Positions 1 through 9,421 of a stretch of DNA of 64,000 bases are shown here, in pieces (position 1 is the first letter of the stretch; each line of letters begins with the position of its first letter). Under the pieces are notes generated by a model. It searched no databases. It saw nothing but the letters and a program-made list of their open reading frames with translations, and was not told the origin of the DNA. A program made the position numbers and the translations under genes. The DNA lies in the NCBI GenBank assembly GCA_049614485.1, contig JBMZDR010000003.1, positions 75,545 through 139,544 on the forward strand, written 5' to 3'. The stretch is from GCA-2733415 sp049614485 (GTDB lineage: Bacteria; Bacteroidota; Bacteroidia; Flavobacteriales; Flavobacteriaceae).

Positions 1-56
1 TAGCTTGAGGGGTTAGTGGAGGTAACTCCGTGGAAGTTCGAGTCTTCTCGTGCGCA
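1..56 (+). tRNA. tRNA-Leu(GAG), 3' portion, cut by window start
   Basis: The fragment starts inside the anticodon stem. Reading bases 7-9 as the GAG anticodon gives U at 32 and 33 and a stem that pairs (CUAG-type, bases 1-4 with 12-15). A long variable arm follows (GGAG/CUCC, about bases 18-29), as expected for class II tRNAs. The T arm is at 32-48 with loop TTCGAGT. The 3' acceptor strand is 49-55 with discriminator A56, typical of Leu. CCA is not encoded. The 5' half lies outside the window. Confidence 0.85.
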
Positions 57-112
57 CAAATAATTTTGGGTTAAAAAAGTGTTAACCCCAACCTCTATTT
101 ATTCATAAATCT

Positions 113-120
113 TAACTTTG
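113..120 (+). promoter_or_regulatory. Bacteroidota -7 promoter element (TAACTTTG)
   Basis: Matches the TAnnTTTG consensus of the Bacteroidota housekeeping sigma factor. It lies 24 bases before the ATG of the OmpA-like lipoprotein gene, in otherwise AT-rich intergenic DNA. No convincing -33 element was picked out. Confidence 0.5.
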
Positions 121-143
121 TACTTATACTAATTATATAATTT

Positions 144-998
144 ATGAGAACAAAATTGTTTATTCCTGTAACCGCATTGGTATTATTAAGCTCTTGCGTG
201 TCACAAAAAAAATTCACAGCCTTAGAAGAACAACAAAAGAAAACACAAGATCTTTTAAATTCTGCTACAGTTAAACTTAATAGTTGTCTTGAAGATAAAG
301 CTTCTTTTTCTGCTCGTGCTAAAGCTTTGGAAGAACAACTTGCTGATTTAAGAAAAACAAACAACAGCTTAATAGAAAGCTCAAAAGACCTTACCGTACT
401 TACAACTAAAGGCGCTGAAAATCTTGAGAAATCTTTAGAAAGTTTAAAAGAAAAAGATTTGAAAATTGGCCGTTTACAAGACGCTTTAACCAAAAAAGAT
501 AGTGTGACATTAGCCTTGGTTTCAAGCTTAAAACGTGAAGTGGGCCTAAATGATCCTGACATTAATGTAAACGTTGAAAAAGGAGTGGTTTTTATCTCTA
601 TTGCCGATAAATTATTATTTAAAAGCGGTAGCTATAATGTAACCAGTAAAGCTAAAGATGTGCTTGCAAAGGTTGCAAAAGTTGTAAATAGTAAACCAGA
701 CTTTGAATGCTTAGTTGAAAGTCATACAGACAACAAATCATACAGTAAAGGTGTGTTAGTTGACAACTGGGATTTAAGTGTAAAACGTGCTACCTCTATT
801 GTACGTGTACTTGAAAGTTTAAATGTAAAACCTGAACAATTAATTGCATCTGGACGAAGCCATTACGTGCCATTAGTTGATAATGACACCGCTGAAAATA
901 GAGCGAAAAACAGACGAACTAGAATTGTTGTACTTCCAAAAATAGATCAGTTTTATGACATGATTGAAAATGAAATGAAAAACTTAGCAAAAGAATAA
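144..998 (+). CDS. OmpA-family peptidoglycan-binding lipoprotein
   Basis: 284 aa. The N-terminus is a lipoprotein signal (MRTKLFIPVTALVLLSSC, lipobox LSSC, Cys18). A charged, Gln/Lys/Glu-rich segment at about 25-135 reads as a coiled coil. The C-terminal 140 residues are an OmpA-like domain: a FKSGSYNV segment, then SHTDN, and NRRTRIVV near the end, the usual NRRxxI signature of peptidoglycan binding. Known role of the family: non-covalent tethering of the outer membrane to the cell wall. It has its own promoter-like element and ends at a strong bidirectional terminator, so it is probably monocistronic. The outer-membrane anchor and wall-linking role are inferred from the family. Confidence 0.88.
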   Translation: MRTKLFIPVTALVLLSSCVSQKKFTALEEQQKKTQDLLNSATVKLNSCLEDKASFSARAKALEEQLADLRKTNNSLIESSKDLTVLTTKGAENLEKSLESLKEKDLKIGRLQDALTKKDSVTLALVSSLKREVGLNDPDINVNVEKGVVFISIADKLLFKSGSYNVTSKAKDVLAKVAKVVNSKPDFECLVESHTDNKSYSKGVLVDNWDLSVKRATSIVRVLESLNVKPEQLIASGRSHYVPLVDNDTAENRAKNRRTRIVVLPKIDQFYDMIENEMKNLAKE

Positions 999-1022
999 GC
1001 TTACACTCATTTCTTTAAATAC

Positions 1023-1055
1023 AAAAAAAGCCACTCAAAATTGAGTGGCTTTTTT
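1023..1055. terminator. Bidirectional rho-independent terminator
   Basis: A-run, GCCACTCAA, 2-base loop, TTGAGTGGC, T-run. It sits between the convergent OmpA-like gene (+) and the Sua5-family gene (-) and can serve both. The GCCACTCA core recurs in terminators at 23186-23219 and 25778-25809. Confidence 0.9.
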
Positions 1056-1082
1056 GTATAAAAAATTAACTTCTCATAAAAC

Positions 1083-1703
1083 CTACAAAATATCTAAAGT
1101 CCCCTTCCCTTCTCTTACCACCTCAGCAACACCTGAAGAAAAGTCAATTACAGTTGACGCCACATTATCGCCATACCCCCCATCTATAACAATATCAACA
1201 AGTGAATTCCATTTTTCAAAAATTAACTCTGGGTCTGTTGTGTACTCAATTATATCATCGTCATCATGTATAGATGTTGATACAATTGGGTTACCTAAAG
1301 ATTCAATTATAGCTTTAGTTATATTATTATCAGGCACACGAATACCAACAGTTTTTTTCTTTTTAAACACTTTTGGTAAATTGTTATTCCCTGGTAAAAT
1401 AAACGTATAAGGTCCTGGCAAGGCACGCTTTAACACTTTAAATGTAGCACTATCTATTTGTTGCACATAATCACTTAAATGACTCAAATCATTACATACA
1501 AACGAGAAGTTAGCCTTTTCAAGCTTCACTCCTTTTATTTTTGCAATACGCTCTAAACCTCGTGTTTTAGTAATATCGCAACCTAATCCGTAAACTGTAT
1601 CTGTTGGGTAAATTACTACCCCACCTTTTTGAAGAACCTTTACGACTTTGTCAATCTCCTTTTGACTAGGATTATCATTATATAATTTAATAAATTCACT
1701 CAT
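1083..1703 (-). CDS. L-threonylcarbamoyladenylate synthase (Sua5/YciO/YrdC family)
   Basis: 206 aa, a single YrdC-like domain without the extra C-terminal Sua5 domain. The hallmark GGVVIYPTDTVYGLGCD is at about residues 28-44, followed by a KR/KG-rich nucleotide site (IAKIKG) and PGPYTFIL. In YrdC/TsaC proteins this fold makes threonylcarbamoyl-AMP from Thr, bicarbonate and ATP, the first step of t6A at position 37 of ANN-decoding tRNAs. The sequence is closest in feel to the YciO-like branch, so whether it is the main t6A enzyme is not certain. It lies 10 bases downstream of the UvrD-type helicase gene and is probably co-transcribed with it. Confidence 0.85.
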   Translation of the reverse strand: MSEFIKLYNDNPSQKEIDKVVKVLQKGGVVIYPTDTVYGLGCDITKTRGLERIAKIKGVKLEKANFSFVCNDLSHLSDYVQQIDSATFKVLKRALPGPYTFILPGNNNLPKVFKKKKTVGIRVPDNNITKAIIESLGNPIVSTSIHDDDDIIEYTTDPELIFEKWNSLVDIVIDGGYGDNVASTVIDFSSGVAEVVREGKGTLDIL

Positions 1704-1713
1704 ACTCTTAAAG

Positions 1714-4050
1714 TTACTGAATAATATTCAACTTTGCGAAACGCAGCAATAGTTTTTTTAACCCGCCATTTTGAAAACGAATTTCTGCTTTTTTATCAGC
1801 TCCAACACCTTCTAAACGAACTATTTCACCTTTCCCAAACCTAATATGTTCTACACGAGTTCCTATTTTTAAACTATTGATATCTGAACCTACACCTGAT
1901 GTACTTCCGCTCTTAGTATTAGGTTTTAATTTACGTAATTTTCGAGTTGCAGCTTCATTAGAAAAATTTGATGGCGTTCCTGAAACTGGCTTCTTTAGTC
2001 GTAATTTATTCTTATCAACATCATCAAAAATATCAACATCCATCATTGGTTTAAATCGGCGTTCATGCATTGGTGTTAAATACTCCAAATATTTATCATC
2101 AATTTCATCAATAAAACGACTAGGCTCACCGTCAATTAACTTTCCCCAACGGTATCTGCTTTGTGCATAAGTTAAATACGCTTGTTTCTCAGCACGTGTT
2201 AATGCAACGTAAAACAATCTGCGCTCTTCTTCTAATTCACTACGAGTATTCATACTCATACCTGAAGGAAACAAATCTTCCTCTAAGCCTACAATGTATA
2301 AATACGGAAATTCTAACCCTTTTGACAAATGAATAGTCATTAAAGCCACACGATCTTCATCACCAGTATCCTTATCCAAATCTGTTGCTAAAGCTACATC
2401 TTCTAAGAATTCTGATAATGACCCTGTAGTATCTGCTATTTCTTTTTGTTCTTCTACAAAGTCTTTAATCCCGTTAAGTAATTCTTCAATATTCTCTATT
2501 TTCGCAACACCTTCTGGTGTAGTATCTTTCTTTAACTCTTGAAATAGCCCCGTTTTTTTTGCTACATGTTCAGAAATTTCAAAAGCTGATGCTGTTTGAT
2601 TCATAACCTGAAAACTTTGAATCATTGTTACAAAATTTTCAAGTTTTGTACGTGTTCCTTTATTAATTTTTAAATCAGGAAGCTTGTGCAAATTTTGCAT
2701 GACTTCAAAAATAGATCTCTTATAATGATTTGCTGTGACTACCAATTTTTCTATAGTGGTATGACCTATTCCTCTAGCTGGATAATTAATAACACGTTTT
2801 AAGGCTTCTTCATCAGCAGGATTGGTCAAGATTCTCAAATAAGCCAGAACATCTTTAATTTCTTTTCTTTGATAAAATGACAACCCGCCGTAAATTCTGT
2901 ATGGAATATCACGTTTTCTAAGCGCGTCTTCCATGGCTCTTGACTGCGCATTGGTTCTGTACAAAATTGCAAAATCACCATTGTTTAATTGGTGTTCCAT
3001 TTTGTTTTCAAATATAGAACTTGCCACGTAACGTCCTTCTTCACCATCTGTAACTAAACGATTAACTTTAATTTTTGGGCCATCTTCATTATGTGTCCAA
3101 ACATCTTTTTCAAGTTTCGTTTTGTTATGCTCTATAACAGAATTTGCCGCCTCAACAATATTTTTAGTAGAACGGTAATTCTGCTCTAAACGGTACATCA
3201 CTACATTATCATAATCTTTTTGAAAATTCAAAATATTATTAATATTAGCACCACGAAAGGCGTAAATACTCTGCGCATCATCACCTACAACACAAATGTT
3301 TTGAAACTTATCAGATAAAGCCTTTACTATAAGGTATTGTGAATGGTTTGTATCCTGATACTCATCAACCAAAATATACCTAAACCTATTTTGATACTTT
3401 GCTAACACCTCAGGAAAACGCGTTAATAATTCATTAGTACGTAGCAACAAATCATCAAAATCCATTGCTCCTGCTTTAAAACAACGGTCAACATATTCTT
3501 GGTATATTTCACCAATTCTTGGACGTTTAGCCATTGCATCAGCCTCTTGAAGTTCACCGTTTTGATAATAAGCTTTTACAGTAATCAAACTATTTTTATA
3601 AGATGATATTCTACTCAAAACTTGCTTGTACTTATACACATCTTTATCTAAGCCTTTTTCCTTAATTATTGAAGAAATTAATCGTTGAGAGTCTTGCGTA
3701 TCATATATTGTAAAATTTGATGGATACCCCAATTTATCAGCTTCTAACCTTAATATTTTAGCAAAAATAGAATGGAAGGTTCCCATCCAAAGGTTTTTAG
3801 CCTCTGAAGCCCCTACAATTGCAGAAATACGCCCTTTCATTTCTCGAGCAGCTTTATTTGTAAAGGTTAATGACAATATATTAAACGCATCCACGCCTTC
3901 ACTCATCAAATAAGCTATTCTATAAGTTAGTACTCTTGTTTTGCCTGATCCAGCACCGGCAATAACAATCATTGGCCCTTCTTTATGTAAGGTTGGGTCC
4001 TTTTGTGCTGAGTTTAACTCGTTTATGTACTCTTGTATATTCTTCTCCAT
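1714..4050 (-). CDS. ATP-dependent DNA helicase, UvrD/PcrA/Rep family
   Basis: 778 aa, normal length for PcrA/UvrD. Superfamily 1A motifs are present in order: Walker A IVIAGAGSGKTR (about 28-39), motif II ILVDEYQDTN, motif III VVGDDAQSIYAFRGA, motif IV LEQNYRSTKNI, motif V MTIHLSKGLEFPYLYI and motif VI FYVALTRAEKQAYLTYA. The C-terminal 50 residues (IGTRVEHIRFGKGEI...) form the PcrA Tudor-like tail that contacts RNA polymerase in other bacteria. A 3'-5' helicase for nucleotide-excision and mismatch repair and for clearing replication or transcription blocks. It is the first gene of a two-gene unit with the Sua5-family gene. Confidence 0.93.
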   Translation of the reverse strand: MEKNIQEYINELNSAQKDPTLHKEGPMIVIAGAGSGKTRVLTYRIAYLMSEGVDAFNILSLTFTNKAAREMKGRISAIVGASEAKNLWMGTFHSIFAKILRLEADKLGYPSNFTIYDTQDSQRLISSIIKEKGLDKDVYKYKQVLSRISSYKNSLITVKAYYQNGELQEADAMAKRPRIGEIYQEYVDRCFKAGAMDFDDLLLRTNELLTRFPEVLAKYQNRFRYILVDEYQDTNHSQYLIVKALSDKFQNICVVGDDAQSIYAFRGANINNILNFQKDYDNVVMYRLEQNYRSTKNIVEAANSVIEHNKTKLEKDVWTHNEDGPKIKVNRLVTDGEEGRYVASSIFENKMEHQLNNGDFAILYRTNAQSRAMEDALRKRDIPYRIYGGLSFYQRKEIKDVLAYLRILTNPADEEALKRVINYPARGIGHTTIEKLVVTANHYKRSIFEVMQNLHKLPDLKINKGTRTKLENFVTMIQSFQVMNQTASAFEISEHVAKKTGLFQELKKDTTPEGVAKIENIEELLNGIKDFVEEQKEIADTTGSLSEFLEDVALATDLDKDTGDEDRVALMTIHLSKGLEFPYLYIVGLEEDLFPSGMSMNTRSELEEERRLFYVALTRAEKQAYLTYAQSRYRWGKLIDGEPSRFIDEIDDKYLEYLTPMHERRFKPMMDVDIFDDVDKNKLRLKKPVSGTPSNFSNEAATRKLRKLKPNTKSGSTSGVGSDINSLKIGTRVEHIRFGKGEIVRLEGVGADKKAEIRFQNGGLKKLLLRFAKLNIIQ

Positions 4051-4148
4051 AATCTAATTCAAAAATACAGCACAGAAACGGAGCACACAATAGGCAACTG
4101 ATAAAGTTATGAACTATAACTTGATAATTAAATTTGATAAAAAATAAC

Positions 4149-4156
4149 TACTTTTG
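4149..4156 (+). promoter_or_regulatory. Bacteroidota -7 promoter element (TACTTTTG)
   Basis: Exact TAnnTTTG match, 20 bases upstream of the ATG at 4176, in the gap between divergent genes. Confidence 0.5.
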
Positions 4157-4175
4157 AAAAAATCATATTTTTATT

Positions 4176-5774
4176 ATGGAAGTCTTTTTTTCTTTTTTTA
4201 GTTCAATTTCTTGGTGGTTATGGATCATAGTTGGTTTGGTTATACTAGCAATTCGTGATGTATTGCAACCTAAACACACTATAAGTCACAACTTCCCGAT
4301 AATAGGACACTTACGTTATTTATTTGAAAAAATTGGCCCAGAAATACGTCAGTATTTTGTTGCAAATAACCGTGAAGAGTTACCGTTTAATCGTATTGAA
4401 CGTGGTTGGGTATATGCATCTGCTAAAAAAGAAAATAATTATGAAGGGTTTGGTACAGATAGAGATATTTACGCACACCAACATATTTTTATTAATAATG
4501 CAATGATGCCTTATCAAATAAATGAGAACCATCCAAACAAGCTAGATAAAACATTTTTACCTTGCGCAAAAGTTATGGGTGCTTATAATAAGCGTCAAAA
4601 ACCCTACAGACCTGCTTCTGTAATTAATGTTTCCGCTATGAGTTTCGGTTCTTTATCAGCTAAAGCAATAGAATCATTAAATAAAGGAGTTCTAAATGCA
4701 GGAGCTTATCATAATACTGGTGAAGGAGGTCTATCGCCCTACCATAGCAATGGTGGTGATGTTATTTTTCATTTTGGAACAGGATATTTTGGTGTTCGTG
4801 CAGAAGACGGCGGATTCTCTATGGAAAAGCTCGTAGAATTGGTTAAAAACAACCCATTTATTAAAGCAATTGAAGTAAAACTATCTCAAGGTGCAAAACC
4901 AGGAAAAGGTGGTGTTTTACCAGGCGCGAAAATCACAAAAGAAATTGCAAAAATTAGAGGCGTTAAAGTAGGAAAAGACGTCTTATCTCCGCCAAACCAT
5001 AAAGCATTCTCTAACGTTCCTGAGCTTATCAATTTTATTGAAGACATCGCTGAAGCAACAGGTTTACCTGTAGGTATAAAAGCAGCAATTGGTAAATTAG
5101 AGCAATGGGAAGAGTTGGCTGACATTATGGTAAAAACAAATAAAGGCCCTGACTTTATAACTGTTGATGGTGGTGAAGGTGGTACTGGAGCAGCACCACC
5201 AAGTTTTGCTGATCACGTAAGCTTACCTTGGGTTTATGGCTTTTCTGATTTGTATAAATTATTTAAAGACAAAGGAATTACAGATAGAATTGTTTTTATT
5301 GGTAGTGGAAAATTAGGATTTCCTGCAAAAGCAGCAATGGCGTTTGCTATGGGAGCTGATTGTATTAATGTTGCTCGTGAAGCCATGATGAGTATTGGGT
5401 GTATTCAAGCACAAGTTTGCCACACCAATACCTGTCCTAGCGGTATAGCTACGCAAAGCAAATGGCTGCAAAACGGTATTAACGTCCCTATAAAATCTCA
5501 GCGATTAACGCAATATTTTAAAACCTTTAGAAAAGAATTTATTGAAATAACTCATGCCGCTGGGTATGAGCATCCATGTCAATTTAAAATGAGTGATATT
5601 GATGTTAATGTTGATGACCATAACTTATCTAAAGAATTAGATAAAACCTACAAATACAATAAAACCAAAGTTCCCTTTACCAGCATACAAGCTCTTAAAG
5701 ATTGTGAGTATTTAGGCGGACAACATTATATGGAAAAAGCAAGTAAAGAATATACTTCTGTATTGAAAAAATAA
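4176..5774 (+). CDS. FMN-binding glutamate synthase family protein, membrane-anchored
   Basis: 532 aa. One hydrophobic segment (about residues 7-26, WWLWIIVGLVILAI) anchors the N-terminus. The rest is a GltS-type FMN barrel: VSAMSFGSLSAKAIESLNKG (about 150-170), NTGEGGLSPYH, EVKLSQGAKPGKGG, FITVDGGEGGTGAAP, and a Cys cluster CIQAQVCHTNTCPSGIATQ near 410-428 that resembles the 3Fe-4S ligands of glutamate synthase. The glutaminase and NADPH subunits of GOGAT are absent, so this stand-alone family is probably not a classical glutamate synthase. Substrate unknown. The next gene starts 27 bases downstream and may share the transcript. Confidence 0.85.
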   Translation: MEVFFSFFSSISWWLWIIVGLVILAIRDVLQPKHTISHNFPIIGHLRYLFEKIGPEIRQYFVANNREELPFNRIERGWVYASAKKENNYEGFGTDRDIYAHQHIFINNAMMPYQINENHPNKLDKTFLPCAKVMGAYNKRQKPYRPASVINVSAMSFGSLSAKAIESLNKGVLNAGAYHNTGEGGLSPYHSNGGDVIFHFGTGYFGVRAEDGGFSMEKLVELVKNNPFIKAIEVKLSQGAKPGKGGVLPGAKITKEIAKIRGVKVGKDVLSPPNHKAFSNVPELINFIEDIAEATGLPVGIKAAIGKLEQWEELADIMVKTNKGPDFITVDGGEGGTGAAPPSFADHVSLPWVYGFSDLYKLFKDKGITDRIVFIGSGKLGFPAKAAMAFAMGADCINVAREAMMSIGCIQAQVCHTNTCPSGIATQSKWLQNGINVPIKSQRLTQYFKTFRKEFIEITHAAGYEHPCQFKMSDIDVNVDDHNLSKELDKTYKYNKTKVPFTSIQALKDCEYLGGQHYMEKASKEYTSVLKK

Positions 5775-5801
5775 TACTATTTTTAGCAAAAAATAACAAA
5801 C

Positions 5802-6323
5802 ATGGATTATCAAAAACTAGTAGAGTTTATATTATTTCTTTTTCCTGCAATCATTACTGGTGGCGTGGCTTTTTTATTTTTTAATAAACACACCAAAAAT
5901 GAAGAAGGACGACGCAGATACTTAATACAAAAAGAAGCTCAGGCTACTGCTTTACCATTACGCTTACAAGCCTATGAGCGTATGGCGTTATTTTTAGAAC
6001 GAATCAATCCGTCAAACATCTTATTAAGAGTAAGTCCGCTAAACAACGATAAATCACAATACCAACAGTTATTATCAGCGAGTATTGAACAAGAATTTGA
6101 ACACAATTTGTCACAACAAATTTACATAAGTGATGAATGTTGGAATGTCATAAAAACAGCAAAAAGCACAACTATTCAAATTATTAGAAGTACTGCAGAC
6201 AACCCTGATGTAGCTGATGCCGACAAATTAAGGGAATTAATTTTAACAAGTTTGTTAGAAAAAGCCTCGCCTTCAGATACTGCTATGGCCTTTATTAAAA
6301 ACGAAGTTGGCGAATTGTTTTAA
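5802..6323 (+). CDS. Conserved membrane-anchored protein of unknown function (DUF7935-like)
   Basis: 173 aa. One N-terminal transmembrane helix (about 8-27, FILFLFPAIITGGVAFLFF) is followed by a charged, mostly helical cytoplasmic domain with RRRYLIQKEAQATALPLRLQ at about 37-56. The pattern matches a family seen throughout Flavobacteriaceae and named only as a domain of unknown function. It lies 27 bases after the FMN protein gene and its last 4 bases overlap the convergent patatin gene end. No function can be inferred. Confidence 0.75.
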   Translation: MDYQKLVEFILFLFPAIITGGVAFLFFNKHTKNEEGRRRYLIQKEAQATALPLRLQAYERMALFLERINPSNILLRVSPLNNDKSQYQQLLSASIEQEFEHNLSQQIYISDECWNVIKTAKSTTIQIIRSTADNPDVADADKLRELILTSLLEKASPSDTAMAFIKNEVGELF

Positions 6324-7243
6324 GAATTTATTACCGCCAAATAACCATCTGAGTCATCACCCTGACTTGTTTTGTGCTTAGCATACTCGTAACCTTGTTT
6401 CCACCAAAGAGTCATTTGTTTTTTATTAAACACTAAGGAGTTATCTGTTAATTTTGTTGGCGTGTGGTATAAATTTAACGTAACATTATTGTGCTCTGCA
6501 CTTAATTTACCAAGCGCTATATCTTTTTTCTCAACCTGATCTAGCATACCATCAAACAGGTCAACCATTAACGAAAAAGGGTTTTTCCCAATTATCTTTC
6601 TGTAATTAAACGCTTCTGTTTCTAATATAATGGCATCAATTTCTGTAGCACCACGTAAAATTGCTTCACGGATAGGTATAACACATGAAAAACCACCATC
6701 GGCATATTCAAATTCATCTTTGTTTACCAAACTCATAAAAGGCACATAATTACAAGAAATCCATACCCACTCGCAAAAATCATCATATGAAAAATCTTTA
6801 ATAGACTTATATTCAACTTTGTTTAAGGTTAAATTTGTTACAGTTACAATAACATCTTTAGAAGAATTTTTCAATTCATTAAACTCAGAAATAGAGAGGC
6901 TTTTTTTTATTAACTTTTGAAGGTTCTTACTTTCACCAAACGTTCGTTTCCCTTGTATTAACTGACGCAAAACATTTAAATGATGAATTTGAATATACTC
7001 ATGCCCTTTTCTGTGCTTTATTTTAAACGGCGATAAACTAAATATACTATTCTGACCAACACTTGTATAGATATCGTGCATTTTATCAGTATTACACAAC
7101 GCTAAATTTGGGACCAATAAACTGCCTGTTGACGACCCTAAATACAAACTGTAATCACGCTTTTTTTCATTGATAAGATACTCTGCTACACCTCCTGCAA
7201 ATGCGCCTTTACTTCCACCACCCGATATAACTAATGCTTTCAT
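6320..7243 (-). CDS. Patatin-like phospholipase family protein
   Basis: 307 aa. It starts with the glycine-rich oxyanion motif ALVISGGGSKGAFAGGVA (about 3-20). The nucleophile elbow follows in LGSSTGSL (GxSxG, about 35-42), and the catalytic Asp in YADGGFSCVIP. These are the Ser-Asp dyad and oxyanion loop of patatin lipases, which remove acyl chains from phospholipids or other lipids. No signal peptide, so it probably acts in the cytoplasm or at the inner face of the membrane. It is transcribed alone, convergent with the DUF7935-like gene (4-base overlap). Confidence 0.88.
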   Translation of the reverse strand: MKALVISGGGSKGAFAGGVAEYLINEKKRDYSLYLGSSTGSLLVPNLALCNTDKMHDIYTSVGQNSIFSLSPFKIKHRKGHEYIQIHHLNVLRQLIQGKRTFGESKNLQKLIKKSLSISEFNELKNSSKDVIVTVTNLTLNKVEYKSIKDFSYDDFCEWVWISCNYVPFMSLVNKDEFEYADGGFSCVIPIREAILRGATEIDAIILETEAFNYRKIIGKNPFSLMVDLFDGMLDQVEKKDIALGKLSAEHNNVTLNLYHTPTKLTDNSLVFNKKQMTLWWKQGYEYAKHKTSQGDDSDGYLAVINS

Positions 7244-7302
7244 ATATATATTGTTACTTAATAATTTACCCTATTTAAATAATCCGGAATTATACCAACC
7301 TC

Positions 7303-9330
7303 TTAATTACCTGTTTCTTCAAGAAGTTTTTTACAAAATGATTTAAACCGCCAATTATGATGCGTTGCACCAATTCTTAAGTTTTTAAGAACTTCGGAGT
7401 TTATTAACTGTAAGTCTCCTAAATACTGAAACGCATTTCTACGCACTTCAAAATGATTTACAGGATGCGTCAATTCTACAAGTTCATTGTAAAAATTATA
7501 ATAGTGTTCTTTTTGAAACCCTTTAGTATTTAAAGCTAACGCAAGCCACAATGTTCGTATATTTTTATCATTAAACCCAATAATGTTTTGAGTAGATTTT
7601 AAATAAGATAAACGCTTGTCCGGGCTAGCGGCCCATAAGTTCAAAAGTGCTGTTTCTATGATTTCATAGGAATCTTTTTGCAACAACCTTTCGTATTTGA
7701 ATTTAAATTCTGACGGAATTTTTTTAAAATTATTAGCTAATGTTTGTTGAACTTTATTGTTTTTACTAGAAAACCCGTCATTAATTAAACTCGTAAACGT
7801 AGGATAGTTTGGTTTGTCTAGTAGTTCCTCCAACACTACTTGCTGTACCGAGAAATGCGAATCACGTGGTAATTGATGTATCACGCTTGACCAGACGTAC
7901 TCATCATTTTCATCTTTTCGAAAACTCAAATAACCATCTTTTAAATGTGTTAACAAAAATGCTGTATTTTCATTTTTAGATAATGATTGGTTAATTTCTT
8001 GTTCAGGCAACTGGTAATTGACCAACCAAGTGGTTACAAAATCTGACAAATCTTGCTTACTTTCTTGCTCAACCACGGTTATAAAATCAGATGTTTTCAC
8101 GTTTTTAAACCTGTGTTTCAACAAATACTTTTTAACTGAGTTTTTAAATACGTTATGACCTACCCGCTCTCTTAAACAATGTAATGCCCATGCCCCTTTT
8201 TGATAAAATGTTAAGCTACTTGCCTTTGGATTCATCAAGGGTATTGTATCTGTAGCCTCAACACTTTTTAATTGTTGCGATGTTTCATACAACTTATAGT
8301 AGTAGTAATCTTCTCCAAAAACATTTTTTTCTGCTAGTAAGGCATAATATGTAGCAAAACCTTCTTGTAACCAATGATGCGTACCGTGAGTTTCTGTTAC
8401 TAAATCACCAAACCATTGGTGTGCCAATTCATGTGCATTAACATTAACATAGTTTTTATCTTTAAAAGACGTACTATCAACCACAAAAGTATCTGAAAAC
8501 AATGTAGTACTAGTATTTTCCATACCAGCATATAAAAAATCTTTAACCGGAACCTGCTTATAATTTTGCCAGGGATACGGCACCCCAATTTCATCTTCTA
8601 AAAAATCAAACATTTGTTTGGTATACCTATAGGTTGGCTCAAATTTTAAGGAATCTTTAGGGTAGTAATACATTTCTAAAGCAACCTTACTTTTTGATAT
8701 TTCCGTTTTCTTTTTATAATTCCCAATTGCTATAGCTAACAAATAACTACTCATGGGCTCTTGCATATCATAATGCCAATGCTTAAACTTTGGTGTCGCT
8801 CTTACTTCTAACAATTTTCCATTAGCAATCACTTCATAGTTTTTATCAAATGTAATTGACATGTCAAATACCACTTTTTCATTCATATCATCAAAACTCG
8901 GAATCCAATTTGAATTATCTTTTCCTTGTCCTTGAGTCCATATTTGCGGATTTGCTAACGGATGGTCTTGATATTCCCAATCTATAAAATACATAGCTTT
9001 CTTCGGCTGAGCTTCATAGTTAAATGACACGGAGTATTTGTTTCCTTTTTTAAACTGACCAAACAACCATAATTTATCATCCGTGACTTTAAACGAATTT
9101 GTCTTATTATTTAATAATACATTATCAAATGCCATTTTTTTAGCATCAATATATATGGAGTCAACTGCTTTTTTAATTACAAAAGTATAGGCACAAACTC
9201 CTCTCACTCCTTTATTATCAGGCAAAGGCATTATTTCAGCTTTACATTCTAAAAAATCAACAAAAGTAGTTTGCTGAGCTAAAACACAGTTCATATAAAA
9301 GATAGCGATAAATGGTAATAATAATTTCAT
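7303..9330 (-). CDS. M1-family zinc aminopeptidase, secreted
   Basis: 675 aa with a type I signal peptide (MKLLLPFIAIFYMNCVLAQQ). The gluzincin core is complete: exopeptidase motif YAGMENTSTT (267-276), zinc site HELAHQWFG (His300, Glu301, His304) and the third ligand Glu323 in WLQEGFATYY. The N-terminal 200 residues are the beta-rich M1 domain and the C-terminal 250 residues resemble the HEAT-like tail. It probably trims N-terminal residues from peptides in the periplasm. It is divergent from recG with a 91-base spacer. Confidence 0.92.
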   Translation of the reverse strand: MKLLLPFIAIFYMNCVLAQQTTFVDFLECKAEIMPLPDNKGVRGVCAYTFVIKKAVDSIYIDAKKMAFDNVLLNNKTNSFKVTDDKLWLFGQFKKGNKYSVSFNYEAQPKKAMYFIDWEYQDHPLANPQIWTQGQGKDNSNWIPSFDDMNEKVVFDMSITFDKNYEVIANGKLLEVRATPKFKHWHYDMQEPMSSYLLAIAIGNYKKKTEISKSKVALEMYYYPKDSLKFEPTYRYTKQMFDFLEDEIGVPYPWQNYKQVPVKDFLYAGMENTSTTLFSDTFVVDSTSFKDKNYVNVNAHELAHQWFGDLVTETHGTHHWLQEGFATYYALLAEKNVFGEDYYYYKLYETSQQLKSVEATDTIPLMNPKASSLTFYQKGAWALHCLRERVGHNVFKNSVKKYLLKHRFKNVKTSDFITVVEQESKQDLSDFVTTWLVNYQLPEQEINQSLSKNENTAFLLTHLKDGYLSFRKDENDEYVWSSVIHQLPRDSHFSVQQVVLEELLDKPNYPTFTSLINDGFSSKNNKVQQTLANNFKKIPSEFKFKYERLLQKDSYEIIETALLNLWAASPDKRLSYLKSTQNIIGFNDKNIRTLWLALALNTKGFQKEHYYNFYNELVELTHPVNHFEVRRNAFQYLGDLQLINSEVLKNLRIGATHHNWRFKSFCKKLLEETGN

Positions 9331-9421
9331 TTAGAACAATTAGTCAAATACATCACCAAAGTACAAAAAATGATTATGAATACTCTTTTTTTAGTATTTT
9401 AGTGGCTCAATAAAATTTATC

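Noticed and set aside
95..562. 155-aa open frame antisense to the OmpA-like gene
   Set aside because: Lies opposite a clear OmpA lipoprotein gene, low-complexity Ser/Phe/Lys sequence, no family resemblance. A shadow frame.
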